Part shown: one piece after another, positions 42,698-51,965 of the stretch | Layout: every line of letters begins with the position of its first letter | Position numbering within the stretch: position 1 is the stretch's first letter | DNA from: Natronoplasma sp964602715 | GTDB lineage: Archaea > Thermoplasmatota > Thermoplasmata > Halarchaeoplasmatales > Halarchaeoplasmataceae | Length of the DNA stretch: 59,006 nucleotides | Direction of reading: 5' to 3' | Assembly: GCA_964602715.1 (NCBI GenBank) | Contig: CAZRSB010000007.1 | Location: 1 to 59,006, forward strand | The notes under the pieces: model-generated | What the model saw: the letters and a program-made list of their open reading frames with translations, nothing else | Told to the model about the DNA's origin: nothing | Databases searched by the model: none | Program-made: the position numbers and the translations under genes

Positions 42698-43141
42698 TCA
42701 CCTTTCAATTTTTATTCTTACACCCTCTTCAAGGGTATTATCGACTGGACATCTGTTCTCTACTTCTTTTAAAAAATCACTGATATCCTCTTTTGGAATA
42801 CCGTCGATATCATTAAATTTTACTCTTATCTCCTGAAACCCGATAGGTACATCAGCTTTGCCCATCACACCTCTTGGATCCATATCACCTTCTACCTCAA
42901 TTTCTAGATTTTCAAGTTCGTATCCCATCTCCTTAGCTACAATCGTCCCGGTAAAATCGAGACAACCGGCAAGTGAGGCTAAAAGAACTTCCACGGGATT
43001 TGGTCCCTTGTTTGTGCCTCCAAGTCTTTCTGGCTCGTCAATGGTAAGAGTAAGATCCCTTATACTCACTTCAGATTCAAATTTCCCTATTTTTGAGAGT
43101 GCTGCTGTATAAGTATTCATATATTCTTTTTTTCTACCCAT
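42698..43141 (-). CDS. OsmC/Ohr-family peroxiredoxin-like protein
   Basis: 147 residues. GPNPVEVLLASLAGCLDFT contains the first conserved Cys, and NRCPVDNTL the second, spaced as in OsmC. This family reduces organic hydroperoxides via a Cys pair. The start is uncertain: ATG 43141, 43120 or 43165; 43141 lies about 40 bp after a TATA-like TTATATAAC. It forms a two-gene transcript with the DUF302 gene, likely a redox-stress unit. Confidence 0.85.
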   Translation of the reverse strand: MGRKKEYMNTYTAALSKIGKFESEVSIRDLTLTIDEPERLGGTNKGPNPVEVLLASLAGCLDFTGTIVAKEMGYELENLEIEVEGDMDPRGVMGKADVPIGFQEIRVKFNDIDGIPKEDISDFLKEVENRCPVDNTLEEGVRIKIER

Positions 43142-43222
43142 TTTATCACTTATCCAATTTATCATAAATAAGTGAGTTATATAATAAATTTATTGATTTT
43201 AAAGACTCGTAGTAATAATAAA

Positions 43223-43236
43223 AAGTAATAAATAAC
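43223..43236 (+). promoter_or_regulatory. TATA box of the NFACT gene
   Basis: AAGTAATAAATAAC is about 30 bp before the ATG at 43260, which fits a leaderless mRNA. Confidence 0.5.
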
Positions 43237-43259
43237 TAGCTAAAGATGAGTACGAAACT

Positions 43260-45203
43260 ATGAAAGAAGAGATGGAATCACTGGAGATTAGAGCAGTAAT
43301 CAAAGAACTTCAATCTTTAAAGGGTGGATTTGTAAAGAAAGTGTATCAACCCAATGATGATGAAATATTGATCAAAGTATATCTGCCAGGACAAGGAACT
43401 AAACAGTTATTGTTCAAAGTAGGTGATGCACTTTTCATGACAGATGCTGATAAGCAAAATCCAAAAAAACCTGGGGACTACGTCATGTTGATGAGAAAGT
43501 TCACCAGCAATGCAAGGATACTAAATATTGATCAGCATGAATTTGACAGAGTTGTTTTTATAGAACTTCAAAAAGAAAAAAAGAGTAGACTTATCTTCGA
43601 AATATTTGGTAAAGGTAATCTGATCCTTGAGGGTGAAAAGAATATATTAGTTCCTTATCAATCGGAATCATGGAGTCATAGAGAATTGAAGGAAGGTCAT
43701 GAATATAGGTTTCCTCCTTCAAGGATACAACCTTTTAAATTAAGCAAAGAAGAGCTAAAGGACCTGTTGGAAGAATCTGAAAAGGATTTAGTCAGAGCCC
43801 TTGCAGTTGATCTCAATCTGGGTGGAAAATATGCTGAAGAAATATGTTCAAGGCTGAATATCAGTAAGCATTCAGAAGAATACGAAGATCTTTCAACAGA
43901 AATTTTCCTCATAATAAGAAAAATGAAAACCAGATTGATAGAGGGGAATTTAGAGCCCTATACTGTAAAAAATAGTGAGGGTGAGGTAATCGATGCGATT
44001 CCTTTTCCCTTGACACAGTATGAAGAATTCGAAAAAGAAAGATACGAGAGTTATAATCAAGCTGTTGATATTGCCTTTAGAGAAGGAGACTCCCAAAAAT
44101 CAGAAGAGAAAGGGAAAACTAGATCTAAATTAGATAGAAAACTAGAAAGCCAGAGGAGAGCTTTAAAAAATTTAAAAAAAGAGGAGAGAGAGAACAAAAT
44201 AAAGGCAGAACTCATTTATCAAAATTATAGTCGATGTCAAAGATTATTAGATAAAATCAAAGAGGCGAGGGCTGAAGGGGATAGAGATAAGATATATTCT
44301 CGATTGCGTGAGAAAGATGAGATTATACAGCTTAATGATTCTGACGAATATATTATCGTTGAATTAGAAGGTGAAAAGGATAACAAAAGATATGAAATGG
44401 AGGTAAAATTAGAATTCAGGAACGACGTTAACGAAAATGCTCAGGAGCATTATGAGAAAAGTAAAAAATGTAAGAAAAAAATAGAGGGTGCTAAAGAAGC
44501 TATCGAAAATACAAAACAAGAGATAGAAGCTGGCAAAAAGAAAAAAGAGGAAAAAATAACAAAAGAACCTACGAAAAAATACTGGTTTGATAAATATAAA
44601 TGGTTCATATCCAGCGAGGAAAATCTTGTTGTGGCTGGCAAAGATACAAAAACCAATGAAGAAGTTGTAAAAAAATATCTAGAAAAATATGACCGGTACG
44701 CCCACGCTGAAGCAGGAGGTGCTCCCAGTGTTGTCGTTAAAAAAGGGAAAAAGGATAAGATAGGAGAAGATACGTTAAAAGAAGCCTGTCAATATTCGGT
44801 TATACATTCTAAGGAATGGAAAAGAGGTGTCAGTGCAGCTACAGCTTATTGGGTCACACCCGATCAGGTAAGTAAAAGTCCAGAGTCGGGAGAGTCTCTT
44901 CCTACAGGGGCTTTTGTTATCAGAGGGAGCAGGAACTACGTTGATGATCTAAAGATGAAAGCTGTTTTGATTGAAATAGATCATGATGGAGAAAGAAAGA
45001 TAATGTGTGCACCTTCATCAACTTTGAATAATAGAAAAGATAAGACATTTAAGAAAATTGTGGAGTTCATCCCTGGAAACAAGGACCCTAATGACTTTTC
45101 TAAAGAGATGTCGGATTATTTTTCGGTACCGATAAAAGAAATACAGGGGATCCTTCCGCCAGGTGGAGTCAAAGTATTAAATAAAAAAAAAGTAGATGAA
45201 TGA
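43260..45203 (+). CDS. NFACT-family ribosome quality control protein (RqcH/NEMF/Tae2 homologue)
   Basis: 647 residues with the four-part NFACT plan. NFACT-N (1-200) shows ELQSLKGGFVKKVYQP and QHEFDRVVFIEL. HhH and coiled-coil segments follow at about 200-430, then NFACT-R (DUF814), with WFDKYKWFISSEENLVVAG and YDRYAHAEAGGAPSVV. RqcH and Rqc2 bind stalled large subunits and recruit tRNA to add Ala tails. The archaeal proteins are close relatives. The gene ends 3 bp from the convergent peptidase stop codon. Confidence 0.93.
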   Translation: MKEEMESLEIRAVIKELQSLKGGFVKKVYQPNDDEILIKVYLPGQGTKQLLFKVGDALFMTDADKQNPKKPGDYVMLMRKFTSNARILNIDQHEFDRVVFIELQKEKKSRLIFEIFGKGNLILEGEKNILVPYQSESWSHRELKEGHEYRFPPSRIQPFKLSKEELKDLLEESEKDLVRALAVDLNLGGKYAEEICSRLNISKHSEEYEDLSTEIFLIIRKMKTRLIEGNLEPYTVKNSEGEVIDAIPFPLTQYEEFEKERYESYNQAVDIAFREGDSQKSEEKGKTRSKLDRKLESQRRALKNLKKEERENKIKAELIYQNYSRCQRLLDKIKEARAEGDRDKIYSRLREKDEIIQLNDSDEYIIVELEGEKDNKRYEMEVKLEFRNDVNENAQEHYEKSKKCKKKIEGAKEAIENTKQEIEAGKKKKEEKITKEPTKKYWFDKYKWFISSEENLVVAGKDTKTNEEVVKKYLEKYDRYAHAEAGGAPSVVVKKGKKDKIGEDTLKEACQYSVIHSKEWKRGVSAATAYWVTPDQVSKSPESGESLPTGAFVIRGSRNYVDDLKMKAVLIEIDHDGERKIMCAPSSTLNNRKDKTFKKIVEFIPGNKDPNDFSKEMSDYFSVPIKEIQGILPPGGVKVLNKKKVDE

Positions 45204-45206
45204 TTT

Positions 45207-46646
45207 TCACTCAGTCTCTAAGAATGCTTTGTACCCTTTGTAGGTATAGAAAAGATCAGCTTTTGATACCACTTCAAAAGGTGAATGCATACCTAATATC
45301 GGTGTACCGGCGTCTATGACATCTATATTCAGACTTGCAAGGAATTTAGCCACGGTGCCACCGCCTCCTTCATCAACTTTTCCGAGTTCAGCAGTCTGCC
45401 ACAGTACGTCATTTTCGTTGAATGATCTCCTGATAAGAGCCACGTATTCAGCGTGAGCGTCATTGGAAGAAAATTTTCCACCAGCACCGGTGAATTTGTT
45501 GATCGCTATACCTTTTCCAAGTACTGCCGCATTCTGCATCTCATGAACTCCCTTGAAAGAAGGATTGACAGCGGGACTCACATCTCCTGAGATAGCTTTG
45601 GAATTATCCAGCATCTTTCGGTGATGATGCATCCGATAACTTTTCTTGCATTTTTCTAGTAGATGTGAATTAAAACTTTCTAAAAGGTCTGAATTAGCTC
45701 CTGTGTTTCCCTCACTACCGATCTCCTCTTTATCGAAAAAGATCACAACAGTTGTTTTTTTAGGCGCTTCCTGATCAATTAAAGCTCTTAAGGAAGTGTA
45801 TGCACAGATCCTATCATCTTGAGCGTAACCTCCGAGCATGCTTTTATCGAAACCTACTTCTCTAGATTTGTGAGCTGGGACTATCTCCAATTCTGCGCTA
45901 GTAAAGTCTTCTTCGGTTATCCCGTACTTTTCATTCAGTAACTTTAGGACTTTCATTTTTACTTTTTCATCAACTTCATCGTCATCTACAGGTATTCCCG
46001 CCACTATGAGATTCAACTCTTCACCTTTGATGACATCCTTCATCTTTCTATCGCTTTGTTTTTTCTTAGAAAGATGTGGTAAAAGATCACTGATCACAAA
46101 AATAGGATCATCAGGGTCTTCTCCGATGGATATGTCCACCGGAGTACCATCTTCTTTTACCACTCTTCCATGAATAGCTAAGGGTATACTGACCCACTGA
46201 TACTTCTTTATACCGCCGTAATAATGTGTTTGAAGAAGAGCTACTGAAGCTTCTTTGTCTTCATATAATGGTCTAGCTTTGAGGTCCAATCTTGGAGCGT
46301 CGATGTGACTGCTAATTATGTTACAGCCAAGAGTCAGGTCTTCTTCGCCGATCACGGCGGCGACTAGACTCTTATTTCTGTTTATCATGTATACTTTATC
46401 ACCTGATTCCAATTTGTCGTACTCGGAGAGAGACTTAAAACCACTTTTTCTTAATATCTTTTCTGACTCTTCAACTGTCTGTCTTTCGGTTTTAGAACAA
46501 GAGAGAAATTTTTGGTACTTTTCAGCGAAATCAAAGATTTTCTTCTTTTCTACGTCATCGATCTCCTCCCAAATATTTTGTGGACTGAATCCAAGCTCTT
46601 CTTCAAGGTCACGATCATCATTTTCATTAGTACTTTTTTCTGGCAT
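45207..46646 (-). CDS. M18-family aminopeptidase
   Basis: 479 residues. Metal-binding signature segments are SSHIDAPRLDLKARP, the catalytic FFDKEEIGSEGNTGANS, and LGMHSPFEVVSKAD at the C-terminus. M18 enzymes form dodecameric tetrahedra that remove N-terminal acidic or hydrophobic residues from peptides. The N-terminal 40 residues are acidic. No signal peptide, so the enzyme is cytosolic. It is a standalone gene on the minus strand. Confidence 0.92.
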   Translation of the reverse strand: MPEKSTNENDDRDLEEELGFSPQNIWEEIDDVEKKKIFDFAEKYQKFLSCSKTERQTVEESEKILRKSGFKSLSEYDKLESGDKVYMINRNKSLVAAVIGEEDLTLGCNIISSHIDAPRLDLKARPLYEDKEASVALLQTHYYGGIKKYQWVSIPLAIHGRVVKEDGTPVDISIGEDPDDPIFVISDLLPHLSKKKQSDRKMKDVIKGEELNLIVAGIPVDDDEVDEKVKMKVLKLLNEKYGITEEDFTSAELEIVPAHKSREVGFDKSMLGGYAQDDRICAYTSLRALIDQEAPKKTTVVIFFDKEEIGSEGNTGANSDLLESFNSHLLEKCKKSYRMHHHRKMLDNSKAISGDVSPAVNPSFKGVHEMQNAAVLGKGIAINKFTGAGGKFSSNDAHAEYVALIRRSFNENDVLWQTAELGKVDEGGGGTVAKFLASLNIDVIDAGTPILGMHSPFEVVSKADLFYTYKGYKAFLETE

Positions 46647-46826
46647 GAATATCTAATTTCTCAGGTAAAGAGGTATATTTATTTTTTCTCACTGGATATC
46701 TGAGATCATGAAAGTAGGTCTTGAGACTAATTTCTTTAGATGAGTTCCGAAAGTATTATAAATCCCCCGATTATTGAATAGCGTAACTCAAGTTGAATAA
46801 ATAATTACTGGACAGTGCAATGAAAT

Positions 46827-47696
46827 ATGACTGAGCTTTTAGAGGAATTGGAGGAAAAAAAAGAGAAGGCCAATTCTCGAGCCGAGAAGTACAAGAAGCT
46901 TAGAGATGAAAAGAACAAAGAGGCCAAAAAGTGGGTTGAAAAGCGTGACCAATATAACGCTGAGGTAAAGGAACTCATAGAAGGCGGAAATGAACTCAAA
47001 GAAGAGAGGAACGAGTTGAACGAAAAGGTAAGGGAATACAAAGAAAAGAGAGACGAGTATAATCAAAAAGTCAATGATTTATCAAAAAAGTTGGAGGCAG
47101 AGAAAAAGAAAGTGTTGCCAGATGATGATAAATCTATAGAACAATTAGAGAAGAAAATAGAAGAACTAGAGTATAAACAGATGACCAATGTATTGGGTCC
47201 TGATGAAGAAAAAGAGATCATCGATAAGATATCTAACATACAAAAAGAGCTCAATAAGAGGAAAAAGATACTTGACGAAAATGAGCATATCAAAGAGATC
47301 AGTGAGGAGCTGGAAGAGGTCAAGGGAAAAGCAGAAGAATACCATGAAAAAGTTTCTGAACTTGCTGATAAGGCTCAGAAAAAACACGATGAGATGCTGA
47401 ACAAATTTGGTAAGGCGGATGAGATCAGAAAAAAGGCAGATAAGGCTCAAGAAAAATTTGTTAAAGCCAAAGAGAAAGGCGATGAATATCATGAAAAACA
47501 TATCGAAGCGGTGAATGAAGTAAGAGATTACAGTAAGATTCTTTCTGGTCTGAAGAAGAAAAGACGTAAGGCAAAGAAAGAGAGAGAAGAAACAGAAACT
47601 CAGAGAGAAGCGGAAGAATTATATTCGAAATTCAAGAAAGGTGAGAAACTCAGCACAGACGATATAATGACACTACAGAAGGCAGGACTTTTATAA
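46827..47696 (+). CDS. Coiled-coil archaeal protein, conserved hypothetical
   Basis: 289 residues. From the start nearly all sequence is Lys/Glu coiled coil, with repeated EKRDQYNAEV and EKRDEYNQKV units. A break around 110-140 holds QMTNVLGPDEEKEIIDKI, then a second coil. The C-terminus ends LSTDDIMTLQKAGLL, a short conserved hook. Such proteins are conserved in euryarchaea and have been mis-annotated as phosphoserine phosphatase, but no phosphatase motif is visible. A TATA-like AATAAATAATTA is upstream. Confidence 0.8.
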   Translation: MTELLEELEEKKEKANSRAEKYKKLRDEKNKEAKKWVEKRDQYNAEVKELIEGGNELKEERNELNEKVREYKEKRDEYNQKVNDLSKKLEAEKKKVLPDDDKSIEQLEKKIEELEYKQMTNVLGPDEEKEIIDKISNIQKELNKRKKILDENEHIKEISEELEEVKGKAEEYHEKVSELADKAQKKHDEMLNKFGKADEIRKKADKAQEKFVKAKEKGDEYHEKHIEAVNEVRDYSKILSGLKKKRRKAKKEREETETQREAEELYSKFKKGEKLSTDDIMTLQKAGLL

Positions 47697-47761
47697 AACA
47701 TCCTGATATTTTTTATTACACTCTTTAATTTTCTTTCATATTTTCGTAAGCGATGAACCAA

Positions 47762-47774
47762 AATCATATATTGG
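47762..47774 (+). promoter_or_regulatory. TATA box of pyrBI
   Basis: AATCATATATTGG lies about 33 bp before the pyrB ATG. The leader is very short, so no attenuator can fit. Confidence 0.55.
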
Positions 47775-47800
47775 AAGAGTGACATTGAAGCTCTGATACG

Positions 47801-48730
47801 ATGAGTTCCGACTTTAGAAAAGAACATGTAGTTGCGATTGATGATTTTTCGGCTGAAGAGATCATATCTATTTTGGATAAGGCCAAGGAGTTAGTCCCTG
47901 TTGCCGAAGGAGAAAAAATAAACAAGGACCTCGAAGGTAAGATATTGGGCACATTATTTTTTGAGCCAAGTACTAGGACAAGACTTTCCTTCGAGACAGC
48001 TATAAAAAGATTAGGAGGGATGTGCGTAGGATTTGCTAAACCAGGTACAACTTCAGCGAAAAAAGGAGAAACATTAGCTGATACTATTCGAGTGGCCTCA
48101 GGTTATGCAGATATAATAGTTTTAAGACATCCTCAAGAAGGCGCTGCTCGTTTGGCTTCGAATTTTTCAGATGTTCCTGTGATTAATGCGGGTGATGGAG
48201 CAGGTCATCATCCTACACAGACTCTACTAGATCTTTTCACCATAAGGGAAGAAAAAGATAGTATATCTAATAATCATATAGGGATAGCGGGTGATCTTAA
48301 ATATGGTAGAACGGTTCACTCTCTTACTAAAGCCCTTAGCAAGTTTGAGGCTGAGATGACTTTTATATCACCATCCTCTTTGAGGATGCCTCAAGAGATT
48401 CTTGACTCATTAGATAGAAAAAATATAGAGTATCATGAAAGCGAAAATATTGAAGAGACTATCCCAGGGTTGGATGTCTTATACATGACTAGAATACAAA
48501 GAGAAAGATTCCCATCAGAAGAAGATTATCAAGAAGTAGCTAGGAGTTATCATTTAGACAAAAAAATGCTGGAGGATGCTGATGAATATTTAAAAATATT
48601 ACATCCTCTTCCGAGAGTCAATGAGATAAAGCCTGATGTCGATGATACTTCAAATGCAAGATACTTTGATCAGGCAGCTAATGGGGTACCAACTAGGATG
48701 GCTTTATTGAAGATGTTAATGGAGGCATAG
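47801..48730 (+). CDS. pyrB: Aspartate carbamoyltransferase catalytic chain
   Basis: 309 residues. The carbamoyl phosphate motif is FEPSTRTRLSFETA, and HPTQTLLDLFTI and HPLPRVNEI complete the active site. It carries out the committed step of pyrimidine synthesis. pyrI follows 2 bp downstream, so the regulatory holoenzyme is encoded as one unit. Full length. Confidence 0.97.
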   Translation: MSSDFRKEHVVAIDDFSAEEIISILDKAKELVPVAEGEKINKDLEGKILGTLFFEPSTRTRLSFETAIKRLGGMCVGFAKPGTTSAKKGETLADTIRVASGYADIIVLRHPQEGAARLASNFSDVPVINAGDGAGHHPTQTLLDLFTIREEKDSISNNHIGIAGDLKYGRTVHSLTKALSKFEAEMTFISPSSLRMPQEILDSLDRKNIEYHESENIEETIPGLDVLYMTRIQRERFPSEEDYQEVARSYHLDKKMLEDADEYLKILHPLPRVNEIKPDVDDTSNARYFDQAANGVPTRMALLKMLMEA

Positions 48731-48732
48731 AC

Positions 48733-49206
48733 ATGACAGAAGAAGAAAAGAAGATAAAGATAACACCGATTGAACACGGTACTGTTATCGACCACATACA
48801 AGAAGGACAGGGGATGAAAGTTTTACGAATATTAGATCTACTGGATAAAAAAATAGATTCTATAGTCAGCATGGCTATTAATGTAAACAGTAGCATAGGT
48901 AAGAAAGACATAGTGAAGATCGAAGATCTAGAGTTAAAAAATGATGAATTAGACAAGATCTCATTAATCTCTCCAAATGCAACAGTCAATATCATAAGAA
49001 ATTACGAAGTTGTAAGGAAGCACAATGTTGAGTTACCTGAAAAAGCTGAAGGTATAGTAAGGTGTATCAATACGAACTGTATAACCAACCAGAATGAACC
49101 TGTAAATTCAGAGTTTGAAGTGGTAGGAGATGATCCAGTCAAGCTCAAGTGTTTGTATTGTGAAAGGGAAATGAAGGGCGAAGAGATTTCAGAAAACGTG
49201 CTATAA
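48733..49206 (+). CDS. pyrI: Aspartate carbamoyltransferase regulatory chain
   Basis: 157 residues. The allosteric domain begins IEHGTVIDHIQEGQG, and the zinc domain carries CINTNC and CLYC, the four-cysteine zinc site that contacts PyrB. It binds ATP/CTP effectors. Coupled to pyrB. A poly-T stretch follows the stop. Confidence 0.96.
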   Translation: MTEEEKKIKITPIEHGTVIDHIQEGQGMKVLRILDLLDKKIDSIVSMAINVNSSIGKKDIVKIEDLELKNDELDKISLISPNATVNIIRNYEVVRKHNVELPEKAEGIVRCINTNCITNQNEPVNSEFEVVGDDPVKLKCLYCEREMKGEEISENVL

Positions 49207-49209
49207 AAT

Positions 49210-49220
49210 CCCTTTTTTTC
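49210..49220 (+). terminator. Poly-T terminator after pyrBI
   Basis: CCTTTTTTTCT directly follows the pyrI stop codon. Confidence 0.4.
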
Positions 49221-49242
49221 TAACTCCATATATGCTACGAAA

Positions 49243-49254
49243 ATTATATATATT
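49243..49254 (+). promoter_or_regulatory. TATA box of the first four-helix protein gene
   Basis: ATTATATATATT lies about 37 bp before the ATG at 49286. GGAAGGATAG is a ribosome site candidate. Confidence 0.5.
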
Positions 49255-49285
49255 TTGAAACAATACTTGCCTTGGAAGGATAGAT

Positions 49286-49846
49286 ATGGAAAAGACAAAA
49301 TTAGCTATGATATTGGGTTTGATAGCAGCAATACTGGTGATAGTGGCAATCTTTACTCCCATATATTCCTCAGAAATAAATGGGGAAAGCGAGAGCGCAG
49401 AACTGTATGATGAAACTGATGAAGACGAGTTCAGGAATACACTTATTTTCGCAGTGATTGGATTGGTCGGTGCCATCCTGGGCAGTGTAGGAGCATATAT
49501 GGTAGACATCGATAAACTAGGCAAAAAGATAGGTGCAAGTCTATTTGGTATCGGAGCCGCTTTCTCGTTTATAGCTCCGATCTATTTTTGGATCGATTTT
49601 ACAGATAACGGTCTAAGTGATTTCTGGTATTCCGAAGAGATGATGGGAGTAGAGGTCAGTAGCAGTCCAAGCATAGCTTGGTATCTGTTGTTTGTAGCAG
49701 GGATAATTTGTATCATAGGCCTCGTAATGGCATTCAAATCTGAACCAACGGCCACCCGTTCAAGTCCAAGGAGAGAGCAAGGGACATTTGAAGAAGAACC
49801 AATGGAAGAACCGTTTGAAGAGGAAGAGACATTCGAAGATTATTAA
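49286..49846 (+). CDS. Four-helix membrane protein, paralogue A
   Basis: 186 residues. Membrane helices: LAMILGLIAAILVIVAIFTP, then TLIFAVIGLVGAILGSVGAYM, IGASLFGIGAAFSFIAPIYF and SIAWYLLFVAGIICIIGLVM. Acidic loops lie between helices 1-2 (ESESAELYDETDEDE) and 3-4 (ending SSSPSIAWY), and the C-terminal tail is Glu-rich (EEEPMEEPFEEEE). The gene product at 50034-50921 has the same order of helices and many identities, so the two arose by duplication. The layout resembles claudin-like or DUF998-like four-helix proteins only superficially. No function is known. Confidence 0.75.
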   Translation: MEKTKLAMILGLIAAILVIVAIFTPIYSSEINGESESAELYDETDEDEFRNTLIFAVIGLVGAILGSVGAYMVDIDKLGKKIGASLFGIGAAFSFIAPIYFWIDFTDNGLSDFWYSEEMMGVEVSSSPSIAWYLLFVAGIICIIGLVMAFKSEPTATRSSPRREQGTFEEEPMEEPFEEEETFEDY

Positions 49847-49992
49847 AACCGGGTATCCGAGTATAATCTTTGTTAGGACAGGCGTAAAAAACTACAAGTG
49901 AAATATCTTCTAGTCAGAAAAATCTTTTCTTTTTTATTATCTATTTTTTCTTTAAAGATGATCATTCCATTTTCATTTTTTTTAGGGCAAAT

Positions 49993-50002
49993 CATATATA
50001 TC
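49993..50002 (+). promoter_or_regulatory. TATA box of the second four-helix protein gene
   Basis: CATATATATC lies about 36 bp before the ATG at 50034, and CAGGAGG is the ribosome site. Spacing matches the upstream paralogue. Confidence 0.5.
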
Positions 50003-50033
50003 TGCAATTTATTGGGTCACCAGGAGGAAAAAT

Positions 50034-50921
50034 ATGGAAAAAAAGGCGATGATAGCAGCAGTATTGGCAGTTGTAGCGGTGATATTACTTGGCGTGACCT
50101 TTGCCACATCTTGGTACAATGTGAGTTCAACTATGGATATGGGAGAAGAAAGTATGGAGTCAGACACGGATTTCTATTTAAGAGAGATGAAAGAGAGTGT
50201 TGAAGCTGATGGTGAATCAGAGAGTGAAACGCATGATTACGACGATAATTCGTCGATAAAATCTACTATGGACCTCACAATGATGTTCGTTATAATAGCG
50301 GTGATAGGTAGTATTATGGGATTAGTAGGAGCATTGATGGTCGGTCTTGGTAAATTTGATAAAAAAATAGGAGCAGGTCTGGCTATAATAGGATTAATAT
50401 TTGCGTTTATAGCTCCAATATATCTCATGCTAGATATGCCAGGTTCCTTCGAGGATGATTTTGCAGATGAAGAAGAAGGCGAAAACGTTGATGAAGAGGT
50501 TGACTTTGAACTAGGTGAAGACGGTCCACATGAGAGTTTCTTTGGCTCAGAGTCAACGGAAGTTTTAGGTATGGAAATGGATATGAGCTGGGGTCCGAGT
50601 ATAGCTTGGTACATGGCACTAGTCGCTGGCATTTTGAATATAGCAGTTGTAGCTATGATCTTTAAATCCGAGCCATCAATTGCAGGAACAACGGCAGTCC
50701 CACAACAGGAATATCAACAACCTCAACAGCAAAGAGGATGGCAAAGAGATCAGCAACAACAGCAGCCACCACAACAACAGCAGCCACCACAACAACAGCA
50801 GCCACCACAACAACAGCAACAACAAGCACAAACTTATCAATGTCCTACTTGTGGACATAACCTTCGATATGTTGATGAATATGATGAGTGGTACTGTGAT
50901 AACTGCCAGGGATACAAATAA
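50034..50921 (+). CDS. Four-helix membrane protein with Pro/Gln linker and zinc ribbon, paralogue B
   Basis: 295 residues. The membrane part repeats paralogue A (AMIAAVLAVVAVILLGVTF, KIGAGLAIIGLIFAFIAPIY, SIAWYMALVAGILNIAVVAM) with larger acidic loops. After about residue 220 a cytosolic tail starts, rich in Gln and Pro. Tandem QQQPPQ units lead to a single zinc ribbon (CPTCGHNLRY, then YCDNCQG). Paralogue A lacks the linker and the ribbon. The tail looks like a sensor or binding module tethered to the membrane. It has its own TATA box and SD. Confidence 0.75.
   Translation: MEKKAMIAAVLAVVAVILLGVTFATSWYNVSSTMDMGEESMESDTDFYLREMKESVEADGESESETHDYDDNSSIKSTMDLTMMFVIIAVIGSIMGLVGALMVGLGKFDKKIGAGLAIIGLIFAFIAPIYLMLDMPGSFEDDFADEEEGENVDEEVDFELGEDGPHESFFGSESTEVLGMEMDMSWGPSIAWYMALVAGILNIAVVAMIFKSEPSIAGTTAVPQQEYQQPQQQRGWQRDQQQQQPPQQQQPPQQQQPPQQQQQQAQTYQCPTCGHNLRYVDEYDEWYCDNCQGYK
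50754..50825 (+). repeat. 18-bp tandem repeat coding Gln/Pro linker
   Basis: Three exact copies of CAACAACAGCAGCCACCA followed by a partial fourth that drifts to CAA/CAG only. It encodes repeated QQQQPP units in frame, so copy number could change without a frameshift. Confidence 0.9.
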
Positions 50922-50930
50922 GATCAAAAA

Positions 50931-50959
50931 TCTTTTCTTTTTTCTATCTTCCTTTTTTT
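50931..50959 (+). terminator. T-rich terminator after the second four-helix gene
   Basis: Three T runs with interspersed C within 30 bp after the stop. The opposite end belongs to convergent dys. Confidence 0.4.
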
Positions 50960-50994
50960 GATCTCAACTATACTGTAGTTTTTAAAAATTGAAA

Positions 50995-51921
50995 TCAAAA
51001 GAGGGACCCAAGGATTAACGGTAATAAAACAGTAGCATCACCTTGGACTGTGCAAAAATCTGCTTTTTCGTTTATTTTACCCCAAGAGATTGCTTCCTCA
51101 GCTTTGGCTCCTGAGAGTGATCCATCATATTCTACTGCAGTTGTTATGTAAACTGCTCTTTCTAAGCCGCCTTTAAATTGGTTCCACCAGATAGTGTGAT
51201 GTTTAGAAATTCCACCACCTATCACTAGTGCACCGCTTTCATCCACCCCAAATACCAGGTCAGCTAATTCCTGCTGATCTTTCATCAGATCTATATTGAA
51301 GTTTCTGTTATTTTGCCAGTGCATCCATAGTTGAGAGCCGAAAGCACCGTCTGTTATCCCAGGTACGTAAATAGGTATTTCATTTTCGGCTATCCAATAA
51401 AGGATCGAATCTTTATCATCAATTCTGTTGCCAAATTCCCATATGATCTCCCTACTACCAAAAGAATTTCCTTTTTCTTCGACTATATCGGCCAAAACAG
51501 GCTGCATATTCTTTTCTAACACTTCTCCATAAGATGAATCAGGTATGAATATATTTCCTAATCTGTTTATATTTCGTTCATGAAGATCAGAGTCATCTGC
51601 TTCGAAAGAACCATGAAAATAATCTGACCAGACCCTAGCTAGATCGTGATCTAGAGTGCCACAGGTAGTGATTACAACGTCGAATAATTCTCTTTTGAGA
51701 GCTTCTTTAATTACACCTCTAGTACCTGTAGAGATGATACACGCAGGAAAAGAGAGAAAATTGAGGGAATCTCCTGAGATCATCTCTTCTAGTATATCTT
51801 TGGCTAGTCCTATCTTTTTTGCAACGAAACCACCCGAAAGGTACATATCATCTACAACTTTAGAGATATTAGTTTCGCCATCGATCTCAATATCTTGAAC
51901 TTTTTCTTCCATATAGATCAT
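50995..51921 (-). CDS. dys: Deoxyhypusine synthase
   Basis: 308 residues. It transfers the aminobutyl group of spermidine to a lysine of aIF5A. Typical segments are VYITTAVEYDGSLSGAKAEE, the catalytic-lysine region AISWGKI and GTLDHDLARVW. The start at 51921 is supported by TATA-like CTTTTATTTC about 25 bp upstream; ATG 51912 is an alternative. No aIF5A gene is adjacent. Stands alone, divergent from ftsZ. Confidence 0.92.
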   Translation of the reverse strand: MIYMEEKVQDIEIDGETNISKVVDDMYLSGGFVAKKIGLAKDILEEMISGDSLNFLSFPACIISTGTRGVIKEALKRELFDVVITTCGTLDHDLARVWSDYFHGSFEADDSDLHERNINRLGNIFIPDSSYGEVLEKNMQPVLADIVEEKGNSFGSREIIWEFGNRIDDKDSILYWIAENEIPIYVPGITDGAFGSQLWMHWQNNRNFNIDLMKDQQELADLVFGVDESGALVIGGGISKHHTIWWNQFKGGLERAVYITTAVEYDGSLSGAKAEEAISWGKINEKADFCTVQGDATVLLPLILGSLF

Positions 51922-51965
51922 CAGCAGATATTTTAGCTGAAATAAAAGATTTACGAATCAAATAT

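Noticed and set aside
49898..50203. 101-codon open frame before the second four-helix gene
   Set aside because: It is in another frame, covers the promoter region, and its product runs into Cys/Trp-rich nonsense.
50754..50825. Possible CRISPR-like array
   Set aside because: The repeat is contiguous with no spacers and codes in frame for a Gln/Pro linker.
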